A DNA stretch of 64,000 bases from Leptodactylus fallax. Lineage: Eukaryota; Chordata; Amphibia; Anura; Leptodactylidae. Below, one piece after another: positions 12,901-24,900 of the stretch. The notes beneath the pieces were generated by a model. The model worked only from the letters and a program-made list of their open reading frames with translations. It was not told where the DNA came from and did not search any database. The DNA lies in assembly GCA_947044405.1 (NCBI GenBank), contig CAMRHE010000029.1, positions 457,001-521,000 on the forward strand. Direction: 5' to 3'. Positions within the stretch are counted from its first letter, which is position 1; each line of letters begins with the position of its first letter. Position numbers and translations under genes: made by a program.

Positions 12901-15900
12901 ACGACAGTAGTGCAAATGGGTCCAGAGGCTCTCTGGCACAAATTTCGTGAGTGTCCATTATCATGAGAGTCTCTCTGAGAAATAATAAACAGTCCTTTCT
13001 GTAAGGAAGAGTAGGCACTCTAGCACGAATGTCCATACCGCAATGGGGTAACAGAACTTCCTTGGCTCGGTGAGCCAGGCACTATGGCTTGGATTGTTGC
13101 ATATAAATGTAAATACTATATTACATGGCAAGATATTATATATATACTGTATATACACACAGGAAAAACATTAATGTAATCAGAGCAGGAATAACATATA
13201 TACAGAAGCAGAGACAGTTAACCTCTTTTACCCAAGGACAGCCATGGCATCACTATAGCGTGTTGGAGGTACGCCTTTTGTGGTACGCTCAGAACGCCTA
13301 AGTGGAACGAGATTTGAATCAGGAACAGAGTCACTGAAAACAATTAAATCATCTGTCGAAGGGTTCTCTTGCACTAGAGCAATTGGTGGATAACAGCTAA
13401 ATGGTAGTAGTTTAGGCGCCCACATAAGCTCAGTTAATGTTGGGGGTCTCTCTTTCGCTTCAGAAGGTGACAAGATCTCTGTACTCGTTGTCTCAGCTGG
13501 GGGCACCTCTGTGGGTAGTCCTTCTTTAAGGCACAGCTTCAGACGGTTTCGGTGTACTACTTGGGGCTGTCTCCCAGGTTTAGAGATCTCATACACGTCG
13601 GATTCAGGATATGGTATGGAGATGACACTGTATGGTTCTTTCTCCCAGAATGGATCCAATTTCCCATTCCGATGGTTATTCCTTAACCATACACGGTCGC
13701 CAACTTTCAGGGGCGCTGCATGGGCGCGATGGTTGTAATCCTCCTGTTGTCTCCTACGAACCTCATCCATGCGCGTTTCAACTATCTCTTTAGCTTCCTC
13801 CATACGTCGGCGGTGTTCAACAACCCAGTCTGTTATGGGTAGTGGATTGATGGTGTCAGGGACCTTCACACCAAGGGTTAAGTCTGAAGGAAGTTGACCT
13901 TGTCTTCCAAACATTAGATAAAATGGTGCGTATCCCGTAGATGTTTGGGGTGTGTTGTTGTAAATATAGGCCAAGTCCTTGATACGCTCAGGCCACTCAA
14001 CACCAGGTGTAACTGCGGCTGTTCTTAGCATGCCGATGATCACTTGATTTGCCTTCTCGCACATACCATTCCCTTGAGGGTGATACGCTGTGGTTCGCAA
14101 CTTCTTGCAGTCTTGGAACTGACACAGCTCACGGAACAATTGGGATTCAAACGCCGATCCACGGTCGGTGAGGATATGCTCAGGACAACCGTAATGGCGG
14201 ACAAACTCTGCGTAGAAGGTCTCAGCCGTAGTTCTTGCTGTAAGATCTCTGACAGGCACGATGACAAGGAACTTGGAGTAATGATCCACCATTGTCAGAG
14301 CGTAGCTGTAGCCGGAACGTGTGGGACCCAACTTCACATGGTCCAGAGCAACAATTTCACACGGCTTTTGAGTCTTAATTGGATGTAGAGGGGCCTTCTG
14401 ATCTCTTCGACCTTCCTTGGTGATACTACAGGCGGGACACTCTCGGCACCAACTCTCAATGTCACTCCTCATCCCAACCCAATAGAAGCGACGACGGATG
14501 GTAGCTTCGGTCTTTTGTACCCCGAAGTGACCGGATCTGTCATGATACGCCTCAAGTATCATCTGTGCGTCTCTTCTTGGTACGAGGATCTGATGAAGCC
14601 TTTCACCTGTGACAGGATCAAGAGTGTTTCTAAGTAGAAGGCCTCGTTGGACAAACAGGCGCTTCCTCTGTCGCCAAAGGCGTTTTAATTCCACGTCATG
14701 AAGACCTCTCTTTACACGGGTTGGTATTCTTCCTGTAAGCAGGAAATCTGACAATTCTCCTAAAACTCTGCTCTCTTCTTGGAACGTTTTCCACAGAGAT
14801 GGCTCCTGGAGGGATTCGGCAGCTGTTTTCGCCAGAGATTCTCCTTCTACAGGGACACCAATAGCAACCTGTTGGGCAAACTTGTTGTAGAATGGTGGCA
14901 TCTCCACCTCTTCCCAGATGTCTTCTCGGGGTGGTTCTTCTCCCACAGGCAACCTTGAGAGTGCATCAGCGTTAGCGTTGGACTTGCCACTGCGATACTT
15001 GACAGAGAACTTGTAATTCGCGAGTCTTGAGGCCCACCGTTGTTCAAGGGCTCCCAGTCGAGCAGTGTCCAGATGCGCCAACGGATTGTTATCTGTGTAC
15101 ACGGTAAAGGGTGTGGCAGCCAGGTAGTCTTTAAACTTCTCTGTCACGGCCCAGACAAGCGCCAGAAGTTCGAGTTTGAAAGAACTATAGTTCTGGTCGT
15201 TCTTCTCCGCGCCTCTCAGACTCCTGCTGGCGTAGGCGATGACTCGCTCTTTGTTGTCCTGAACCTGGGACAACACTGCACCCAAACCTTGGTGACTTGC
15301 ATCTGTGTACAAGCGGAATGGCTGACTGTAGTCGGGATAGGCTAGAATTGGTGGTTGCGTCAGAAGTGCTTTAAGCGCTTGAAAGGCTTCCTCTTGACGC
15401 GCTGTCCAGTCTACCGGAAGCTTTCGGTTGTAGTTTTCTCTGGGACAACCGCGCAACAACTCGTTCAGAGGCTCGGCTACTTGGGCGAAGTGTGGTATGA
15501 AACGCCGGTAGTAACCTGCGAATCCAAGGAAGCTTCGGACTTCTTTGACGGTAGTTGGTCTTCGCCAGTTCTGGACTGCAGTGATCTTTTCAGGATCAGG
15601 TTGGACGCCTTGTGCGCTCACGACATGCCCAAGGTAGTGAACTTGGGGTTTCAACAGGTAGCACTTGGAGGGCTTCAACTTTAGGCCGTGCTGTATAAGT
15701 ACCTTGAATACCTCGGACAGGTGACGAAGGTGTTCTTGGTATGTCCGGGAGAATACAATAACATCGTCCAGGTACAGTAGCACACTCTGGAAATTCTCAT
15801 GGCCGAGGCACCTCTCCATAAGCCGTTGGAAGGTGGCTGGGGCATTACATAGCCCAAATGGCATACTATTGAATTCAAAGAGTCCCATCGGGGTCGTAAA

Positions 15901-18900
15901 CGCAGTCTTTTCACGATCTTCAGGCGCCATAGGGACTTGCCAGTATCCACTGGTTAAGTCCAGGGTCGAGAAACAGGTAGCTGATCCCAAAGCCGTTAGA
16001 GATTCCTCAATCCGCGGCAATGGGTATGCGTCTTTGTGCGTGACGTTGTTGAGTTTACGATAGTCCACACAAAATCGTAGGGTTCCGTCTTTCTTCTTGA
16101 CAAGGACTAGCGGGGCTGCCCAGGGGCTGTTACTCTCCCGGATGACATCAGCATCTCACATCTCTTGGATCAACTTTTTCACCGGTTGGTACATCGCGGG
16201 TGGTATTGGACGGTGACGCTCCTTGATTGGATGGTGGTCGCCAGTCAGAATGCGATGTTGTATGGTCGTGGTCTTACCAAAGTCCAATGGGTGTTTGCTG
16301 AATGCCTGTTGGTACCGCTTGGCCACATTGCGAACCCCATTGATGTGCTCTATAGGGGTATTGGCGTCTCCCACGTTCAATTCATCCCACCAGGACTTCG
16401 TGGCTCCATTCTGAATGTTCTCAGCAGCTTGGGTGGAACGCTGTGTGGCGGTAGAATCACCAGAGAGAATGTCTTCTGGTGCTAACCGGTGTAGCAGGGC
16501 CACAGAGTGGAACTTGTGGAGGTTCACGGGAGCATCGCCCAAGTTGACTAAGCGGACAGGAACACGTCCATTGGAAACTGTGACAAGGCTGCGGGCAGCC
16601 ATGACAAGTGGTTGGCCATCTACCTGTATGGGTTGTAGCAAGGCCTCGTAGTCCTGATTTTCTATGCCCGGACGGGCACGGCACCACACCATAGTTTCTG
16701 TTCCAGGCTGTAGGGTTACTGGACGGGTATCGTGGATCCGGACTCGACCAATTTCACCTTGTTTGTTGGCGAACTTGTGCTGGGCATTGAGTACACGAAT
16801 GGCCCGCTGAATGGTCTGCTGGTCACTGGGAGAAGCTGTAAGGAGAGAGGCATGCAAGGCATCCAACACTTCTGCAAAGCAATGGCGTAAAACATTCATG
16901 CCTAATATTACAACTGCAAACCTATCATCCTCTACATCAGTGACAATTACACCCTGTCTAGGCAGTTTCAAGTCCCCAATCTGGATAGTGGGTTCCCAAT
17001 AACCCTGCTGTGGTATGGGCTGTCCATTGCTGGCACACAGATTTATCCATGTGTCAGGTGTTCTATTCAACACACCTAAGTCCCAATGTTCAAGGAACAC
17101 CTGCTTGCGCAGGGTTGTTACCTGAGATCCAGTGTCCACCAACGCTGTCAGAGGGACGCCGTTCACCCGGATTGTGATGTGTGGGCAGGCTGAGACGAAG
17201 CGTGACAATGGCACTGAAGATTCAACTGGGCCCTTCTTCTTTCCTCCCGAGGGGCGGCCCGCTGCCTCGGGGGTGGCCCGTTTAACTGAAAACACTGAGG
17301 CCTGGTGTGTCCATATCTATGGCAATAGGTACAGTATGGCCTCTCACTCTGCGGAGGTTTCACTGAAGACGGACGTCTGGGTGGCGACTCAGGTGAGATG
17401 TTGAGACTTCGCAAAGGATCACTGGACGATGAAGACGGCTGGGTCAGACGATCTAGACGGATGGTGATCTGTTCCATGGCACGGGTCAGATGATCCACTC
17501 GGGCCAGAAGGTCATCTCTGGAGTCTGCTGGTGTAGTCTGCGCAGTTTGGACAGCAGGTGAGGTACCCAGAGGTAGTGGCAGGGCAACTGGAGCAATGCT
17601 TGTTGAGGGTCCAGGTGAGGGAGCACAGATGACTGGGCTCGGCTGGGGCTGCTCCTGTCCCAAGACCTGGATGGCAAGGGCCTTGAAGTCAGCAAACGTG
17701 ATGCTGGGATGTTGTGCAGCAAGCATTCGCAACTGACTCTGGAGCAATGTGGTACCCGCCCCTTCTATGAAGCGGTCAAGCAAGATTTTATCAGAGTCCA
17801 CATTTTCACGTGGATCCACTTGCACCACAGCTCTGAATGCCTCTTGGAGGGATAAAGCATAGTCCCGCAGGGTCTCACCAGGTAGTTGTCGTCTGGAAAA
17901 GAAGCGCATCTTTACCTCGGAGACAGATCGCACGTCAAAGTTCACCTGGAGTTTGTCCAGAATTTGCTCAGGGGTTCTTTTGTCAGAGGCAGGCCAGGAT
18001 TTGACCTCCCTAGCTGCAGCACCCTCAAGCTGGCCCAGCAGGATCTGTATCTGCTGTTCTGTATTCAGAGGATAGAACTGGAAGAGAGACAGCATCTTCT
18101 CACGAAAGTCCCTGAGGGTATGCGCCTCCCCTTTGTAGTGCGGCAGCCATGGTGCGCCAGGGTAAAATGGCATGGAGAATGGTAGGCTGCTCGCCATGGG
18201 CACTGCTGGATCACTAGAAACAGATGGCACAATGTAACTTTGCTCAGTCATGTTGTTTGCAGGTATGACTGAAATTAGGTCGCCGTCTCTTTAAGAAACT
18301 CAACTGCTTGCTGGCAGGGAATGGAGACTACAACTTGGAATGCTGTCCCTTTAAGAATGCTGTAGCTATTAACAGAGTCACTGTGATGCAGGCTGACGGT
18401 GTGCTCCCCCTCTTTAATGGTGGCACTCCCCACGGACACTGTACACGGAAAACACTCGCTGGGGCCGTGGGAGGACTGAAGACAAGGACAGGGAGGCACA
18501 GTACTCACTGACAGCAACTGCAGCGTGGACCAGAGATCAGCGGTGCACAGCAGGGACGGTGATGTGGCACCGGAGAGTCAGAAATGGCGCCAGCACGTTC
18601 GCCTTTCACTTTCTTGTATGGGTGCGCTGGAGCATTGCGCTCAGCATTCTGGGCTCTCCTAAGATGGCGGCAGATGGGTCTCCTGGCCTCATGGGCAGTG
18701 CTAAAAATCTCCCGCACTTTTGCAAGGTACAGTTAACCCTTTGTGGGCATTCTTACACAGCGATGTGGCGCAGCAAACAAGTCCTGGGCGTTTTAACTCT
18801 TCCAGGGCTGTAACACACTGAGAGGACAGTCTTTAGGGCTTACTTCAGGGGTATAGGGCTCCCCCTCTTTGTGGCAAGCACTCTCAGGGAATAAACTTGA

Positions 18901-21900
18901 TCTTAGCAAAGTCCACAATAAAGACCGATGCTCTGGAGACAATTTGGCGCACTTTTCGTGGCGACTTTCTCAAAATGGCACACACCCGTATCCTGTTCGT
19001 GACGCCAGTTTTTCTTGCGGTGACCAGATGGAAGGTAACGCTGCAGTTGGGATTGCGGGGTGCAAACAGCGCAGACTTGTCACGGTCTCTGGGCACGAGG
19101 GCGCAGCGCTGGTGCTGTCCCACGTTACCACCACTGGTACCGGTGATGAGGGGGCTGCACAAATGTTGGTGGTGATTGTTCCCCCGGGGCGCTTCCCCTA
19201 TACTGTGCCGACTGGTGGTGTTTGGGGCGCCCTGATGTTGTCGGTGCAGAGTCAGACACAGAAACGGTTGTAAAGTTGAACTTTTACTTCCATGGGTGTG
19301 GAGGCACAAATGCTTAAACAGTTTCTTCAATACAAAACAACGGGGTACGCCTGGTGACACAGCAAAGTCCTGGGGTGCAGGGTAGACTTGATGAAAGGTG
19401 TTCCTAGCCCCTTATACTTCAGTGTTACAGCCCTAAGGTGCGTCTGGGCTCCTATTTGGCTCATAGGAGGATGCCCACCATGATACTAGTACATAATATT
19501 CCCCACTCACGTTATGTGGTCCTGATAGCTCAGAGTTTCGGGGTGCAATACTCAGGGTGGCAGGATATTCCACAGGTCTGGCCTTGGCCCCTGGATCCTG
19601 TGATACTTGCTATGGAGCACGTGTTCCAGAATGTTCTCTCCACAGTCTCATGCTGACAAGATAATGATGCTTGACTTCCTTCAGGGCGATGGCTAGGCAG
19701 ACAGGGGACAGGATCTTCTGAATAGCTGGAGTATGTCAGCTCTCCAACCTTCCTGGGCCTGTCTAGGACTTGAGATTTCTGCACTAAACTCACTGCTTTC
19801 TTCACAGGACATCACACTTATCTCCTCACCTCCTCCTCCTAACACTCCACACTTCTAACTCCTCACACGCAGGACCTTCCTGCAGGGGTATTACCATGGG
19901 GACCCAGTGATCAGCTGACTCCTCCCCTTTTCCCAGGCAATGTCCTCCCATTGGACATTTGGTTACTATTCAATCCTATGGGAGGTGTAATGCATGTGTG
20001 AGGCTCACTAGGTGGCGCTGTGTTGTGTGAGACTCAGGACCTCCTGCTATGTCACACAGGCTATGAAGCAACAGGAAATAATACAATGCACAGAGATCAC
20101 CCTCAGCCCAGCCATAGCCAGCTCTGGGATGCCACATAAATACAGGTGCATCTCAATAAATTAGAATATCTTTGAACTGTTTATTTATTTCAGTAATTAA
20201 ATTAAAAAAGTGTCCTCCTATATTTTCTAGATCCTTTAGACACAGTGTTCTATTTCAAGTATTTTATTTCTGTAAATGTTGATTATGGATTACAGGTAAT
20301 GAAAACTCAAATCTAAGAAAATTTGAATATTGTAAAAAAGTTCAGTATTGTAAATTCAGTGTGTCACCTGCCAAGGTTTCCTAAGCCTTTAAATGGTCCC
20401 TCAGTCTGGTTCAGTAGGACACACAATCATGGAAGATGCTGATTATGAATTGTATTACTGCAATGAATGAACGTTTCAAAGATATTCTAATTTATTGGGA
20501 TGCACCTGTACCTATTCATCCAATACTGGCCACAGCAATGAACCATTTCAGCTAGAGATTGACTAGAGAGCATTTCCTGTGAGTCGAGAAAGGAGTAAGA
20601 ATTAGAGACCAGCTTGGATCCAGTAGTGCTGGAATGGTGATGTATTTTTTTAAGAACTGTACTGTCATTTTAAAAATACTATCCCTTTAAATAACAGGGC
20701 AGATTTGTAGTTCAGTGGTTTCATACATATACAAAGAATTAACCTTACCACAACTGAGACGCTCATCTTGCTGCCTTGTTCCATTGCTTTTAATGCTTTC
20801 TCTCTCCTCCTTATCTTTTCCTGTGTCAGCCCCACGATCCTGCTCATTGTTTCCTTAAAGATGTCCCTGTTGCCGTAGTAAATGGGGGAGTTATAAGACA
20901 AGATCTTCACGCCTGGGATTTCAAAACACTGAAAACAAAAATGCAGACAAAGGGTCTATAATTTTTGGCAGTTGATCCTGGAAGCAGCTTTTTTTAAAGT
21001 TTGTCCTAAGAAACTGGAAATTTATGTCTGAAGCACGCCATTGTTTGAGACGTGTTACTGGCAGCTGAATGCATTATTCCTGTCGTGTGTGATTTATGTA
21101 TCGCTCTAATTGTGGTTTGGATGGCGTCCTTCTTCTTGTGCAGAAGAATATCTTCCTGTGTAGTTTGGTTGAAGAATATGCGAATACCAAAAAGTAACCC
21201 AATACAAACATATAAGTTCCTTAACACTTTCTATCGACTAGTTGATCAATCACCTCTAAATACTGGACAGTTTGTCTTGGGTCACTGCGTGTAATCTTAC
21301 ATGTTTGACCAATGAAACTGAGTACATGTCCTAGAGGTAACTTTATAATCTACACAGCTGCATATGGCTGCTAACAACTCCCATTGTAAAAAAAAAAAAT
21401 GTATACACCACAGCAGCTCAAACAACTTTTTGAATATCCTGTGGAAACTTAGCTAAGGCCTCATGCACATGACCATAGTTTTTATTCACAATTGTGCATA
21501 AAAGTATGGTCTCATTCATTTCTATGGACCCAAACACACAACACCAATTTTTGCGGCCCTGTGTCCATGCCGTATAAAAGGACCGCAAATTATGAAGCAT
21601 GTACGAAGTTTGCCCGTCCATACACAAAGGATAAAGGATAAATTCATCCAAAAAAGGTTTTCTATCTTCAATCACCTGACAGGATATCCATGGGCAGGGA
21701 AAACAGAAGTATATTGACCAATGGCTCAAATGTGACTCAACTGAACAGAACTCAGCATGTCAAGCCAAGCCACATTCTATGCATTTTATACTGAAAAACA
21801 TACACAAGTATCCAAGTTTGTACCTTGTCATTTTGCTCAACCGGTCGATAGATTTCTGTGTTGATGGCTCTTCCAAGAACTGAACACTGTGCTCTGAAAT

Positions 21901-24900
21901 TATATCATAAAATAACACAAAGGTAAGAAACAAATATACAATTACAAGAACAAGTACATTATATAATATCTAATTTTGTAGTCAGCAAAATATTTTTTTT
22001 TCTTAAAGGGTACTTCCTAAGATAGATTTCCCACAGAATAGGTCATTGCCTGATTGGTAGTGGTCCGAATACTGGGATCACCAACTGAACATGAGAATGG
22101 GGTCTTGTGTTCTTTTTCAATAGAGCTATATTCAAGCCTGCTCACTGGTGCTACAATTAGCCCCTTCTGCACACATGACATACAGTGGGGAAAAAAAAGT
22201 ATTTAGTCAGCCACCAATTGTGCAAGTTCTCCCACTTAAAAAGATGAGGGAGGCCTGTAATTGACATCATAGGTAGACCTCAACTATGAGAGACAAAATG
22301 AGAAAACAAATCCAGAAAATCACATTGTCTGATTTTTAAAGAATATATTTGCAAATTATGGTGGAAAATAAGTATTTGGTCACCTAAAACAAGCAAGATT
22401 TCTGGCTCTCACAGACCTATAACTTCTTCTTTAAGAGGCTCCTCTGTCCTCAACTCATTACCTGTAGTAATGGCACATGGATGACATTGTTATCAGTATA
22501 AAAGACACCTGTCCACAACCTCAAACAGTCACACTCCAAACTCCACTATGGTGAAGACCAAAGAGCTGTGGAAGGACACCAGAAACAAAATTGTAGACCT
22601 GCACCAGGCTGGGAAGACTGAATCTGCAATAGGCAAGCAGCTTGGTGTGAAGAAATCAACTGTGGGAGCAATAATTAGAAAATGGAAGACATACAAGACC
22701 ACTGATAATCTCCCTCGATCAGGGGCTCCACGCAAGATCTCACCCCGTGGGGTCAAAATGATCACAAAAACGGTGAGCAAAAATCCCAGAACCACACGGG
22801 GGGACCTAGTGAATGACCTGCAGAAAACTGGGACTAACGTAACAAAGGCTACCGTCAGTAACACACTACGACGCCAGGTACTCAGATCCTGCAGTGCCAG
22901 ACGTGTCCCCCTGCTTAAGCCAGTACATATCCGGGTCCATCTGAAGTTTGCTAGAGAGTATTGGGAGAATGTCATATGGTCAGATAAAACCAAAGTAGAA
23001 CTGTTTGGTAGAAACACAACTCATCGTGTTTGGAGGAGAGTGAATGCTGAGTTGCATCCAAAGAACACCATACCTACTGTGAAGCATGGGGGTGGCAACA
23101 TCATGCTTTGGGGCTGTTTCTCTGCAAAGGGACCAGGACGACTGATCCGTGTACATGAAAGAATGAATGGGGCCCTGTATCGTGAGATTTTGAGTGCAAA
23201 CCTCCTTCCATCAGCAAGGACATTGAAGATGAAACGTGGCTGGGTCTTTCAACATGACAATGATCCCAAGCGCACCGCCAGGGCAACAAAGGAGTGGCTT
23301 TGTAAGAAGCATTTCAAGGTCCTCGAGTGGCCTAGCCAGTCTCCAGATCTCAACCCCATAGAAAACCTCTGGAGGGAGTTGAAAGTCCATGTTGCCCAGT
23401 GACAGCCCCAAAACATCACTGCTCTAGAGGAGATCTGCATGGAGGAATGGGCCAACATACCAGCAACAGTGTGTGCCAACCTTGTGAAGTCTTACAGAAA
23501 ACGTTTGACCTCTGTCATTGCCAACAAAGGATATATAACAAAGTATTGAGATGAACTTTTTTTATTGACCAAATACTTATTTTCCACCATAATTTGCAAA
23601 TAAGTTCTTAAAAATCAGACAATGTGATTTTCTGGATTTGTTTTCTCATTTTGTCTCTCATAGTTGAGGTCTACCTATGATGACAATTACAGTCCGGCCT
23701 CATCTTTTTAAGTGGGAGAACTTGCACAATTGGTGGCTGACTAAATACTTTTTTTCCCCACTGTAATAGCACATCATGATGTTGAGATGAGCTCTCTCTC
23801 TATACACAGTGAGCGCTGGCTGTATTATACAGTAGGAAACCACTGCTAAGATGCTGCCAAATTAATACACTTTTAGTTCTCTCATTGTATAATGGTTGAT
23901 CCTACTATAGACTGTAATGCATCAAGAGGCATTCAGTACCATAATTTTTATGGAGAATGTACCTTTGTGTTCTGCACACTACAGTCATCATAGAGAAAAC
24001 AACGCCGACAGCGAGGCCCATTTCCACATTGAGAATGACTACCGCTAGCCATGTTACCACCCAAACAGACTGCAAAACAAAATCAAGTATTGTCAATGTT
24101 AATCGGGGTCATTTAATATACAAAAAAAATCTCAACTGTAAATAAGGAAGATTTACCAAAATGTTGTCATAGAGAATTGGAGTAGTTTGCAAAACCAACC
24201 AATCAGATTCCTGCAATTCAGATATTTCTATTTTGACAATGAAAGGTGGTGGAATGTGATTGGTTGTTATAGGTAACACCTCCACTTCCTATGCCCCAAT
24301 TTTCATAATTCCTCCCTTATGTTCTGAAATAATCTATGACCTGACAGGGAAGGCGTGGATTGTTACATTCCCTTGACTGCCAACAATTTTATAGGTAATT
24401 GCCTTTCATGTAATCACATTTTATGTAATATAAACTGAAATAGTGATATTTATAAGCACAAAAGTGCTGTATTTGACAAAAACTTGCTAAATTGTCATGG
24501 CACCCAGACTAAACGATATGCAATTTATTTATTTTTTTGAATACTCACAAAGTCAGTCTTGCTGATTTTCCATAAGTCTGGAAGTTCCTGGAATTGTAGG
24601 AACATTTGTCTGAGGCTCACAACATTTATACAGGCAAGTACTGCCTGGAAATACAAAGAAAATAGGTGGTAAGCAGAGTAACTATAGTATATCATAGACA
24701 AAGGAGTTATATGATGACTCTAGTTGTACATAGGAAGAATAGATTAATTATGGAATATACACTACGTTCCAAATTATTATGCAAATGATATTTTTCTCTG
24801 ATTTTCCTAAATGGTTGATGAAAATGACATTCAAATCTTCAACCCTTAGAGTATTAATCTAATTTTATTGGACAAACCTCCCAATAATAACTTTTCTTTT

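Larger units (their letters stand above)
11525..20136 (-). mobile_element. Complete Ty3/gypsy LTR retrotransposon
   Basis: 8612-base element with two 1121-base LTRs, a 4-bp target duplication TAAA (11521..11524 and 20137..20140), primer binding site, gag, pol in the order protease, reverse transcriptase, RNase H, integrase, and a polypurine tract. The order protease-RT-RNase H-integrase places it in Ty3/gypsy (Metaviridae) and not Ty1/copia; no chromodomain or envelope was seen. It lies in the slc26a10 intron between exons 13 and 14, in the same orientation as the gene. One in-frame TGA interrupts pol, so this copy cannot make a full pol without readthrough. LTR identity shows it is very young. 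Confidence 0.96.

Noticed and set aside
17227..17233. GGGCCCA as gag-pol slippery site
   Set aside because: It is not in the register required of a slippery heptamer read in the gag frame.
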